Positions 1 through 5,915 of a stretch of 5,915 bases of DNA are shown here, one piece after another. The translations under genes and the position numbers were made by a program. Where the stretch lies: contig JAHEKL010000178.1 of the NCBI GenBank assembly GCA_024638345.1, positions 1 to 5,915 of the forward strand, in the 5' to 3' direction. Source of the stretch: Gammaproteobacteria bacterium (GTDB taxonomy: Bacteria; Gemmatimonadota; Gemmatimonadetes; Longimicrobiales; Gaopeijiaceae). Under the pieces are notes generated by a model. The model worked only from the letters and a program-made list of their open reading frames with translations, searched no databases and was not told the DNA's origin. Within the stretch, counting starts at the first letter, position 1, and every line of letters begins with the position of its first letter.

Positions 1-25
1 CGTGGGAGACTGATACCGACCCACG
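1..25. repeat. Short inverted repeat at the left edge
   Basis: CGTGGG at 1-6 is exactly complementary to CCCACG at 20-25, with a 13-base spacer. As RNA it could form a six-pair, GC-rich hairpin, and the stem might extend beyond the left edge. No T-run follows on the + strand, so it is not a convincing intrinsic terminator for a gene to the left. The remainder of 26-168 holds no supportable gene; it contains a purine-rich, ribosome-site-like stretch at 78-85 with no start codon at a usable distance. Confidence 0.3.
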
Positions 26-168
26 CCGCATGATAATGCCGCTCAGGCACGAAAGAAAAGGTCGGCTCACGATGAACGAGGAGGTCCGGAGGGCGCCTGC
101 GCGCGCCTGCCCTTTCACCGTCGACTCGTTTGCGTGCCTGCTGGGCTCTCGGCATTTTCTCGACCATA

Positions 169-1977
169 ATGAAGATCGCGTACGTGGACGGTCCTCGTCT
201 CCGCCGTTCCTTCATGGCGGCCAACCGGTACGTTCGAGGTCGCCGAGCCGAACTCAACCGGATCAACGTATTCCCGGTTCCCGATGGGGATACCGGCAGC
301 AATCTCGTACTCACCGTCCAGGCCGTGTCCGACCGTCTGGAAGGAGTCTTCGAGCGGGACGTTTCGGCCGTCGCGCAGCAGGCTGCGGAGGCGGCCGTTC
401 TCGGGGCACGGGGCAACTGCGGAATGATGCTCTCGCAGGTCCTTCTCGGGTTCGCAGAACACCTACGTGGCCGATCCCGAGTGACCGCGACGGAGCTCGC
501 TCAAGCGCTCAAGGCCGGCTCCGACCGGCTTCAGAACGCGCTCGAGCGTCCCGTCGAAGGAACGATCCTCACCGTGGTTCGTGATACCGCCCACGCCGGA
601 GTCCGACTGCAAGAGCGAGACATCGTGGAGCTGCTCTCCGGAATGGTAGACGAAGCCCGAGACTCACTGGCCCGCACACCGGATCTCCTGCCCGTCCTCC
701 GCACGGCCGGCGTGGTGGACGCGGGTGCGAAAGGCTTCGTGTGCGTGCTCGAGGGGGTCCTGCTCTACATTGCCGGAGATCCGATTCCCGAGGAGCGGGA
801 GTCCATGGAGGACGCCGGGGTCGCCTCCCGAGTCGATCTGTCCGGGATCGAGGAGAAGTATCGCTATTGCACGGAGGCGTTGGTTCGTGGGACGAAGCTT
901 CCCAACGAGTCCGAGGCGAAGGACCTGCTGCGCGATCAGGGAGATTCGCTCGTCGTGATTCGGACGGGGGACGCGCTCAAGGTCCACATTCACACGGACG
1001 AGCCGGAGCGGGTCTTCGCGATCCTGGGAGCGGTGGGGCGAATCGCGACCCACAAGGCCGAGGACCTGAGGGCGCAGCGGGAGGTCATGGAGCGGGCGGC
1101 CGTGGACGGTGGAGAGCTGGCCCGGCGACCCTTGGGTATCGTCACGGACAGTGCCTGCGACCTTCCCGAAGAGATCGTGCGAGCGCACGGAATCCGGATC
1201 GTTCCGCTGGAGCTGGTCGCCGGAGACAAGACCTACCGCGACCGGCTGGACATCTCCGCCGAGGAGTTCGCCCGTGCGATGGAGCGCAACGACGCTCACC
1301 TCACCACGTCTCAGCCTTCTCCCGGAGCTTTCCTGAACGGGTTCCAGGACGCGGCCCAGGACGCCGAGTCTCTGATCGTCGTGAGTCTGGCCTCAGCACT
1401 CTCGGGAACGTTCCGCTCCGCCGAGAACGCCGCCCGAATGATGGAGGAGACACCGATCCACGTCGTGGACTCGCGAGGGCTCTCCCTGCTGCAGGGGCTT
1501 CTGGTCGTGAAGGCAGCCGAGCTCGCGGAACGAGCGATGAAGCCGGAGGAGATCGTAACCGAGCTGGACCGGGTGAGAGACCAGTCGGGAGTGTTCGTCA
1601 CTGTGGATCGATACGACCGACTCATGGCCTCCGGTCGCGTGGGCCGAGGCACGGCCCTCGTAGGTTCGAGCCTGTCGGTAAAGCCGATCATATCGGTGGA
1701 TTCCGAGGGTCGGGTCGTGCGCGAAGGGCAGGCATTGGGCCGAAGACGTGTGCTACCGGCGGTCATGAAGCTGCTCGAGAACGCCGTACCACGTGTTGTG
1801 GAAGACGTGCGTTTCGGGGTCGTCCACGTGGGCTGCCCCGAGGTGGTGGACCCGGTGTGCGACGCCCTCAGGGCGCGTTGGGGTGAGGTGGAAATCCTGA
1901 CTGCGCCGGCCACGCCCGTCATCGCAAATCACGTTGGGATAGGCGCTTGGGGGGTCGCCTACATGGTCGAGGACTAG
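169..1977 (+). CDS. DAK2-DegV fusion protein (fatty acid kinase FakA-like plus fatty-acid-binding FakB-like)
   Basis: This 602-residue protein probably phosphorylates fatty acids held by its own carrier domain, supplying acyl-phosphate to phospholipid synthesis in the cytoplasm. Residues about 1-200 are a DAK2/DhaL-type nucleotide-binding domain: NVFPVPDGDTGSN (33-45) carries the metal-binding aspartates, followed by GARGNCG (79-85), EGTILTV (130-136) and VVDAGAKGF (182-190). Residues about 225-315 match the FakA linker domain, with Cys234, His273 and His275 placed like the zinc ligands I recall from Staphylococcus FakA. Residues about 321-602 are a DegV domain: VTDSACDLP (325-333), TTSQPSPGAF (379-388), LSGTF (411-415), the SGRVGR turn (488-493) and VKPI (504-507). 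In Firmicutes FakA and FakB are separate proteins; here DegV sits where the FakA C-terminal domain would be. I chose ATG 169 because the homologous sequence begins there; a TTG at 130 would add 13 unconvincing residues. No clear Shine-Dalgarno precedes ATG 169. Domain calls are firm; the substrate is inferred from the family. Confidence 0.9.
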   Translation: MKIAYVDGPRLRRSFMAANRYVRGRRAELNRINVFPVPDGDTGSNLVLTVQAVSDRLEGVFERDVSAVAQQAAEAAVLGARGNCGMMLSQVLLGFAEHLRGRSRVTATELAQALKAGSDRLQNALERPVEGTILTVVRDTAHAGVRLQERDIVELLSGMVDEARDSLARTPDLLPVLRTAGVVDAGAKGFVCVLEGVLLYIAGDPIPEERESMEDAGVASRVDLSGIEEKYRYCTEALVRGTKLPNESEAKDLLRDQGDSLVVIRTGDALKVHIHTDEPERVFAILGAVGRIATHKAEDLRAQREVMERAAVDGGELARRPLGIVTDSACDLPEEIVRAHGIRIVPLELVAGDKTYRDRLDISAEEFARAMERNDAHLTTSQPSPGAFLNGFQDAAQDAESLIVVSLASALSGTFRSAENAARMMEETPIHVVDSRGLSLLQGLLVVKAAELAERAMKPEEIVTELDRVRDQSGVFVTVDRYDRLMASGRVGRGTALVGSSLSVKPIISVDSEGRVVREGQALGRRRVLPAVMKLLENAVPRVVEDVRFGVVHVGCPEVVDPVCDALRARWGEVEILTAPATPVIANHVGIGAWGVAYMVED

Positions 1978-1990
1978 TCGGCCACCCGTC

Positions 1991-2020
1991 TGTATCTATT
2001 CATCCGGATCGACAGATACA
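1991..2020. repeat. 30-base imperfect palindrome in the convergent gap (possible bidirectional hairpin or operator)
   Basis: TGTATCT at 1991-1997 is exactly complementary to AGATACA at 2014-2020, and ATCCGGAT at 2002-2009 is a perfect palindrome with the same centre (2005.5). Overall 12 of 15 symmetric positions match. It fills most of the 43-base gap between two convergent genes and ends against the antiporter stop codon (2021-2023). The outer arms are AT-rich in otherwise GC-rich DNA. As RNA it would fold into an interrupted hairpin readable from both strands, suiting a shared transcript 3' end. No T-run follows on either strand, so a classical intrinsic terminator is not supported; a protein-binding site is the alternative. 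Confidence 0.45.
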
Positions 2021-3058
2021 TCAGCCGCTCCAGCCCATCACGATCGCGATCGAGACGAGGTAGGTCAGGACGATCAGTCCGCTGCTCGGCTCCAGGAGCA
2101 CCAGCCTCCTCTTCGCCCTCAGGACGATCGCCCCGAGGGCCAGAGCCATCATGATGATCGAGGCCAGACCCGTGAACGCGTGGATCGAACCCACCGAAGC
2201 CAGGATCGGGGTGGGCGTGAGGAGGTCGAGCGGAGCGAACATCAGCATATTGGCGGCATTGGAGCCGAAGAGATTCGCCACCGCGAGGTCATACGCCTGG
2301 ATCCGAAGCGCCGCGAGCGAGGCTACGGCCTCGGGAAGAGACGTGGCCACTCCCAGCACGACCACTCCGACGAAGCTCTCGGTGAGGCCAGTCAGCTCTA
2401 CGGCCGCCTGCGACGACACCGCGAAGATCGGCGCCGTGATGCAGACGACGACGGTGCCCAGGGCGAATCGCCAGACGGCCGATCGCAGCCCGCCCCGCGG
2501 ATCGGCTGCGGCCTGGACCGGTTCCGGCTGGGTCGGCGTGGTGATCTCCGTCTCCACCACCGTGGCCTGCATCACCGCGCTGTGACGGAGGACGGCACGG
2601 CTTCCCACCACGTACCACGCGAGGAGGAGGACGGACCCCGGACCGATGATCCCGACCAGGGGGGACGCCGAGAGAAGCACGAAGCCGGCTGCGATGCTGG
2701 TCAGCGTGATCGCGAACGTGGCAGTGAGGGCCTGATCCAGCGCCGCGCGGCGAAACACGTCCGCCCGGGGGAGCAGGTTGATCAGCGCCAGAATCAGCAT
2801 GTTGGCCATGTTGCTGCCGAACAGGTCGCCGGCGGCGAGATCCGGGGCGCCGATCCGGACTGCCGTGCCCGCGGTCAAAAGCTCGGGCAACGATGTCGCC
2901 ATGGCCAGAAGGACCATTCCGAGCCAGAGGCCGCCGACCTTGGATCGTGCCGCAATGATGTCGGCGCTGCGAGCGAGCGTGACACCGGCATACACCACCC
3001 CTATGGCTCCTGCTACCAGCCCCAGGAGGGTCAGGGTCACACTCGGGTCCGATCCCAT
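2021..3058 (-). CDS. Na+/Ca2+ exchanger superfamily (CaCA) cation antiporter
   Basis: This 345-residue inner-membrane protein has about ten hydrophobic segments, five on each side of a hydrophilic loop (about residues 154-193, rich in Thr, Pro and Glu). Each half carries the alpha-repeat that defines the CaCA family: ATSLPEL (54-60) with LFGSNMAN (79-86) in the first half, ATSLPEA (238-244) with LFGSNAAN (263-270) in the second. Thr55, Ser56, Glu59, Ser82 and Asn86, and Thr239, Ser240, Glu243, Ser266 and Asn270, line up with the ion ligands of the archaeal exchanger NCX_Mj as I recall them. The second repeat has Asn270 where NCX_Mj has Asp. Length and fold match prokaryotic members such as YrbG. 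The family exchanges Ca2+ or another cation for Na+ or H+; which ion is moved here cannot be read. ATG 3058 is the start because an in-frame TAG lies four codons upstream; its ribosome site is weak. It lies 59 bases after the small membrane protein gene, probably last in the same operon. Confidence 0.88.
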   Translation of the reverse strand: MGSDPSVTLTLLGLVAGAIGVVYAGVTLARSADIIAARSKVGGLWLGMVLLAMATSLPELLTAGTAVRIGAPDLAAGDLFGSNMANMLILALINLLPRADVFRRAALDQALTATFAITLTSIAAGFVLLSASPLVGIIGPGSVLLLAWYVVGSRAVLRHSAVMQATVVETEITTPTQPEPVQAAADPRGGLRSAVWRFALGTVVVCITAPIFAVSSQAAVELTGLTESFVGVVVLGVATSLPEAVASLAALRIQAYDLAVANLFGSNAANMLMFAPLDLLTPTPILASVGSIHAFTGLASIIMMALALGAIVLRAKRRLVLLEPSSGLIVLTYLVSIAIVMGWSG

Positions 3059-3117
3059 GGATCTGGCCTAGGGTCGCTCGGAAGTAAGGGCTCGGGCGGG
3101 CGAGGAAAGCCGCTCGG

Positions 3118-3354
3118 CTACTTCACCAGAGCCAAGGGGAAGAAGACCAGGAAACCGACGAGGAGTAGGACCGGCGCGAGATTGATGGAGCCCTGCGCCA
3201 GTAGGAGGAAGCCGAGGCCGGCGAACAGCAGCCCCGCGCCCCCGTAGATGCCCGTCCACCTGGTGAAGCGCAGACCCTCGTCGTTGGAGATGCCCCGGTT
3301 CTCGGATCGCTCGGGGGCATCCGCCCGCGTTCGCTGTCTGCGCTTTCGGCTCAT
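3118..3354 (-). CDS. Small two-helix membrane protein of unknown function
   Basis: The 78-residue product has a basic, hydrophilic N-terminus (residues 1-33, starting MSRKRRQR) and two hydrophobic segments, about 34-53 and 57-76, separated by a short turn (QGSIN, 54-58). The second helix contains LAPVLLLVGF (59-68) and the protein ends LALVK, close to the end of the helix. This layout resembles short DUF3098-type or similar two-helix proteins common in Gemmatimonadota and Bacteroidota, but I cannot assign a family with confidence. The positive-inside rule predicts a cytoplasmic N-terminus, and with two helices both ends would be cytoplasmic. The gene starts 34 bases after the metallopeptidase stop and ends 59 bases before the antiporter start. 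No strong ribosome-binding site precedes ATG 3354. Reading as a gene rests on the clean helix pattern, fit between neighbours and absence of overlap. Confidence 0.72.
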   Translation of the reverse strand: MSRKRRQRTRADAPERSENRGISNDEGLRFTRWTGIYGGAGLLFAGLGFLLLAQGSINLAPVLLLVGFLVFFPLALVK

Positions 3355-3388
3355 GATGCCGTCATGCTACCCGAGCCCATTCGGATGG

Positions 3389-4396
3389 TCAACCCGGCGG
3401 GCGTCTGCGTGCGTCGGATCGAAAACCGCCGATAGGTGGAGTGGGTGGCCCTTCCCAGTAGGCGGGTCGCGACGGAGGTTGGGTGGCCCGCAACCGGGCC
3501 AGACGCTCGAGATCTCGTTGACTCCGCAGACGGACGAGCGCGACGAGCGCCAGTCCTGCGAAGGCCCAGAAGATCGCCGTCTGCGTCAGGAGCAGAACCC
3601 ATCCGTAGCGTCGACGCACATGCTCGATCCACCGGGTTTCGAACGTACCGGTCGTGTAACCGAAGGTGCGTCGAAACGCCTCCTCGAAGTCGCGCAGCTC
3701 GCGCCACTGCAAGAGAAACACCTCCAGGCCCCGATCGCCCGAGACCGTCGCCAGATACTCGATCGCAGAGCCCGCGAGCAGGTACGCGAGCTCGGCATCC
3801 GACCTCCCACGTGGCCAGTCCAGCGAAATCGAGTCCAGCGGCGGCGCCCCTCCTCCTGATAGACCCACCCGCAGCCTCCAACTCTCCTCTACGTTCCAGC
3901 CCCCCGAGACCCGCTGCGCGTATCCCTCGTCGAACCATCTGGGGATCCGGAGCCCCCTCAAGTACTCGTGCAGACCGAGATGGGCCCACTCGTGGAGGGC
4001 GGTCCGATCCCGGTCCCTCGGGCCTCCGGGGGCTGCTTCGAAGAGTGGGATGACGGCGATCTGTCGATCAGGAATCGCCACCCCCGCTCCCCAGTCGGGC
4101 ACCTGGCCCCCGGTCAGGAAGTTCCAAACCTCGAGGTCGGGAGCCAGATAGAAGACGGCCCGACTGGGGACGGTAGGCGGCAGCCAGGGTAGCTCGGGCC
4201 GCAGGCCCAACAGACGAATGATGCGAGTCGCACGTTCGTCTCCTCCGGGCCAATAGATGACCTGGACTCGGTCCACGAGGGCTCCCTCCGCACGCTGGAC
4301 GCGAATCTCCTCTGCACGGGGAAGGTCGGTAGTAGGGGCCTGGACTGCCGCGAAGGCGTGTCCGGGCAGCACGATCGCGAGGAGCAGCCAGGCCAA
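3389..4396 (-). CDS. Secreted, membrane-anchored peptidase-MA-like zinc metallopeptidase
   Basis: The product (335 residues from TTG 4396) is an HExxH metalloprotease facing the periplasm. Numbered from this start, a signal-peptide-like segment spans about 1-16 (hydrophobic, ending GHAFA-AVQA); HEWAH at 135-139 gives the two histidine ligands and catalytic Glu, and WFDEGYA at 154-160 supplies Glu157 as likely third zinc ligand, the gluzincin pattern of the peptidase MA-like family. Downstream, YLLAGSA (205-211), a phenylalanine-rich FEEAF-FGY stretch (237-247) and FETRW continue the family pattern. One transmembrane helix follows (about 265-289), then a basic, proline-rich tail of about 45 residues, probably cytoplasmic. 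The start is uncertain. ATG 4492 would overlap the upstream gene by 85 bases and place about 30 hydrophilic residues before the signal peptide; TTG 4396 leaves an 11-base gap but no positive charge; a CTG at 4411 overlapping the previous stop would give a better signal peptide (MTRVTLAWLL). The substrate is unknown. Confidence 0.82.
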   Translation of the reverse strand: MAWLLLAIVLPGHAFAAVQAPTTDLPRAEEIRVQRAEGALVDRVQVIYWPGGDERATRIIRLLGLRPELPWLPPTVPSRAVFYLAPDLEVWNFLTGGQVPDWGAGVAIPDRQIAVIPLFEAAPGGPRDRDRTALHEWAHLGLHEYLRGLRIPRWFDEGYAQRVSGGWNVEESWRLRVGLSGGGAPPLDSISLDWPRGRSDAELAYLLAGSAIEYLATVSGDRGLEVFLLQWRELRDFEEAFRRTFGYTTGTFETRWIEHVRRRYGWVLLLTQTAIFWAFAGLALVALVRLRSQRDLERLARLRATQPPSRPAYWEGPPTPPIGGFRSDARRRPPG

Positions 4397-4407
4397 CGTG
4401 ACCCGGG

Positions 4408-5915
4408 TCAGGGGCTCGAGGCCTTGGGGACCAGCGAGAGGTTCGTCCGAACCACCTTGTTCTCCGGATTCAACTCGAGAGCTCGCTGCCATAGTGCTTT
4501 GGCGGCGCCAGTGTCGCCCTCCTTGTACACGAGCTCGCCCAGCTTGGAGTAGGTGTCGTCTCCGAGCTCCGGATCCAGCTTCACCGCCCGCTCGTAGTGG
4601 GCCTGAGCCCCAGCTCGGTCCCCCCTCCCGTAGGCCAGATCACCCAGGTTCTTGTGGGCCTGGGGCAGAGGGGTCGCTTGCTGGACGGCTCGAAGATACA
4701 AGGCCTCAGCCGCGTCCGTCTCCCCCTTCCGCTCCAAGACGACCCCCAGGTTCACGAGGATCGGGCTGGACGTGGGAAACCGTTCGAGTCCCCCCCGACC
4801 CAGACGGATGGCCTCCTCCAGCTCTCCCTCTTCGGCCGCGGCCAGCACCGCGTACGCGAAGTACATGGGGGAGGGGTCCGATTCCCCTCCCGGCGACTTC
4901 CGGTACCGACGAAACCCCTCCATCGCCCGATCGGCCTGCCCGGTCTTGAGTAGGAGCACCGCTTGGGCCAGGAGGACATGTTCATTTTCGGAGTCGCCCT
5001 CGGCCGCTCGATCCAGCGTGGCCAGGGCCTCGTCACTTCGGCCCAGCATCTCCAGCGCGATCGAACGGTTTCGAAGCGCGTCGACGTCGTCGGCCCGGGT
5101 CTCCAGAAGTGCGTCGATGTGCTCCAAGGCCACCTCGGGGCGAGCGGTCCGTAGCCCGATCAACCCCAACCGGGTGCGCGCCCGTTCGAGACCAGGATCG
5201 AGGTCGAGGGCAGCTCGATACTCGGCCTCGGCATCCTCCAACATGCCTGCGCGGTAGAACGCACCCGCCAACTCGAGATGACGAGCGACCCCCGGCTCTT
5301 TTCGGGCGGTTCCCTGCTCCCTGGCGCCCTCCGAGGTCACGTATCCCGCCTGTACGAGACCGTAGATCGCCTTCGCCACGTCGAACTCGACGAGGCCCGA
5401 CTCCGTGACGACGTCGTCCACCGTTCGCGTTCCATCCAACAAGGGCAACACGGCCTCCTGCTCGGCCGTGAGCTCGACCTCCGAGTCCTTCTTCCCCGCG
5501 CCCCCCCCGACGGTGAATACGAGGTCGGTGGAGGGGACCTTCTTCTCGATCAAGGACCACTCGTCGACCCTCCGCGCGCCCTCCAAGAGCAGACCCTCCG
5601 CGCTCAATGAAACCTGCAGGGCCTGATCGGCGTCGGGGCGCTCGCCGGGCTCGAAGCGAAAGGAACCGGTCTCCCAGCCGAAGAGATGATAGACCGCCTC
5701 CTCGATCTGGACGCTCACGAACTTCTGCAGTTGGTCCTGGGTGAGACCGTGGTCTTCGATGAGGATCTGTCCTAGACGTTGATCCGGATGGCGTCCCTGT
5801 TTCTCGATGGCGGCCCTGAGGGCTTCGGGGGTGATGACTCCCTGCTTCACGAGGACGTCGCCCAGTCGATCGGGCCGATTCAGGACACTCGCATAGACGA
5901 TGCGGCCGCCGTCGA
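4408..5915 (-). CDS. PATAN/DUF4388-TPR scaffold protein, 5' end outside the window
   Basis: The reading frame stays open to the right edge, so only the C-terminal 501 residues are visible. The GTG at 5850 is an internal valine, not the start: the upstream codons read GGRIVYASV and DRLGDVLV, the expected continuation of a PATAN/DUF4388 domain. Residues 1 to about 95 complete that domain (RLGQIL, EAVYHLFGWETGSFRF). A linker with a glycine run (GGGAG, about 136-140) leads to a winged-helix-like module at about 146-194 (LTAEQEAVL, VDDVV, GYVTS). Eight TPR repeats follow, about 209-484, with consensus residues such as AEAEYRAALDLDP, EALATLDRA, AQAHYERAVKLDP and KALWQRALELNP. No signal peptide or membrane helix is visible in this part. 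TPR arrays bind proteins, and PATAN domains occur in regulators such as cyanobacterial PatA, so a signalling scaffold is likely; the partner is unknown. It is the first visible gene of the leftward block, and its stop is 11 bases before the likely peptidase start. Confidence 0.87.
   Translation of the reverse strand, partial: DGGRIVYASVLNRPDRLGDVLVKQGVITPEALRAAIEKQGRHPDQRLGQILIEDHGLTQDQLQKFVSVQIEEAVYHLFGWETGSFRFEPGERPDADQALQVSLSAEGLLLEGARRVDEWSLIEKKVPSTDLVFTVGGGAGKKDSEVELTAEQEAVLPLLDGTRTVDDVVTESGLVEFDVAKAIYGLVQAGYVTSEGAREQGTARKEPGVARHLELAGAFYRAGMLEDAEAEYRAALDLDPGLERARTRLGLIGLRTARPEVALEHIDALLETRADDVDALRNRSIALEMLGRSDEALATLDRAAEGDSENEHVLLAQAVLLLKTGQADRAMEGFRRYRKSPGGESDPSPMYFAYAVLAAAEEGELEEAIRLGRGGLERFPTSSPILVNLGVVLERKGETDAAEALYLRAVQQATPLPQAHKNLGDLAYGRGDRAGAQAHYERAVKLDPELGDDTYSKLGELVYKEGDTGAAKALWQRALELNPENKVVRTNLSLVPKASSP
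5501..5508 (-). repeat. Eight-G homopolymer tract inside the scaffold gene (C8 on + strand)
   Basis: Eight consecutive C on the + strand read as G8 in the coding strand, encoding part of the glycine-rich linker between the PATAN domain and the winged-helix module. It is the longest homopolymer I noticed in the window; runs of seven (4790-4796) and six (4620-4625) C lie in the same gene. The frame is intact across it, since recognised domains lie on both sides. Such tracts are prone to slippage and to sequencing error. Confidence 0.6.

Noticed and set aside
78..92. Strong ribosome-site-like purines (GAGGAGGT) followed by GGAGG
   Set aside because: No ATG, GTG or TTG follows within about 15 bases, and the first candidate further on does not begin a plausible protein.
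30..584. Open frame of 184 codons covering the left edge
   Set aside because: Most of it runs through the strongly supported DAK2-DegV gene in another frame, and its product is arginine- and serine-rich with no domain, typical of an out-of-frame reading in GC-rich DNA.
741..1886. Open frame of 381 codons on the + strand
   Set aside because: It lies wholly inside the DAK2-DegV gene in another frame; the translation is Arg/Gly/Pro-rich and matches nothing recognisable.
3075..3117. Repeated CGCTCGG at 3075-3081 and 3111-3117
   Set aside because: Two seven-base copies in a GC-rich spacer are expected by chance and show no array or symmetry.
3060..3130. tRNA-like stretch on the - strand (GAAGTAGCCGAGCGG)
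   Set aside because: It resembles the 5' part of a serine/leucine tRNA, but there is no T-arm (GGTTCGA-type) sequence or matching acceptor 3' side; it is the end of the small membrane protein gene and its spacer.
2180..3247. Open frame of 355 codons opposite the antiporter
   Set aside because: Antisense shadow: the translation is highly charged and low in hydrophobic residues, while the opposite strand encodes a textbook antiporter.
4257..4949. Open frame of 230 codons opposite the scaffold/peptidase junction
   Set aside because: Pro/Arg/Ser-rich antisense reading across two well-supported genes, without domain or ribosome site.

Overview
The window is high-GC bacterial DNA (roughly two thirds G+C by eye), densely coded, with five protein genes, no recognisable RNA gene, mobile element or CRISPR array. 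Gene content and protein style point to Gemmatimonadota or a neighbouring phylum: a DAK2-DegV fusion, a PATAN/DUF4388-TPR protein, a peptidase-MA-like metalloprotease and a small two-helix membrane protein. This placement is an inference from family resemblance, not from a marker gene.

Layout. Bases 1-168 hold no gene I can support, only a short inverted repeat at the left edge. One gene, 169-1977, reads rightward and encodes a 602-residue protein that joins a fatty-acid-kinase-like DAK2 domain, a linker domain with a possible zinc site, and a DegV fatty-acid-binding domain. It converges on a leftward block that fills the rest of the window. A 43-base convergent gap (1978-2020) contains a 30-base imperfect palindrome.

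The leftward block, in transcription order, is: a PATAN/DUF4388-winged-helix-TPR protein whose 5' end lies beyond the right edge (4408 to beyond 5915); a secreted, membrane-anchored HExxH metallopeptidase (3389 to about 4396); a 78-residue two-helix membrane protein (3118-3354); and a ten-helix Na+/Ca2+ exchanger superfamily antiporter (2021-3058). Gaps are about 11, 34 and 59 bases, with no obvious internal terminator, so a single transcript is plausible. Three of the four products are membrane proteins or secreted, and the first is a protein-protein interaction scaffold.

How they work together is only partly readable. The rightward gene stands alone as a likely exogenous fatty acid activation enzyme carrying kinase and carrier in one chain. 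The leftward block looks like an envelope-related operon, but nothing in the sequence gives the peptidase substrate, the scaffold's partner or the ion moved by the antiporter. I found no clear evidence of a new defence or mobile system. The points worth a second look are the fused fatty acid kinase, the asparagine-for-aspartate ion site of the antiporter, the ambiguous peptidase start, the convergent palindrome and an eight-G tract in the scaffold gene.
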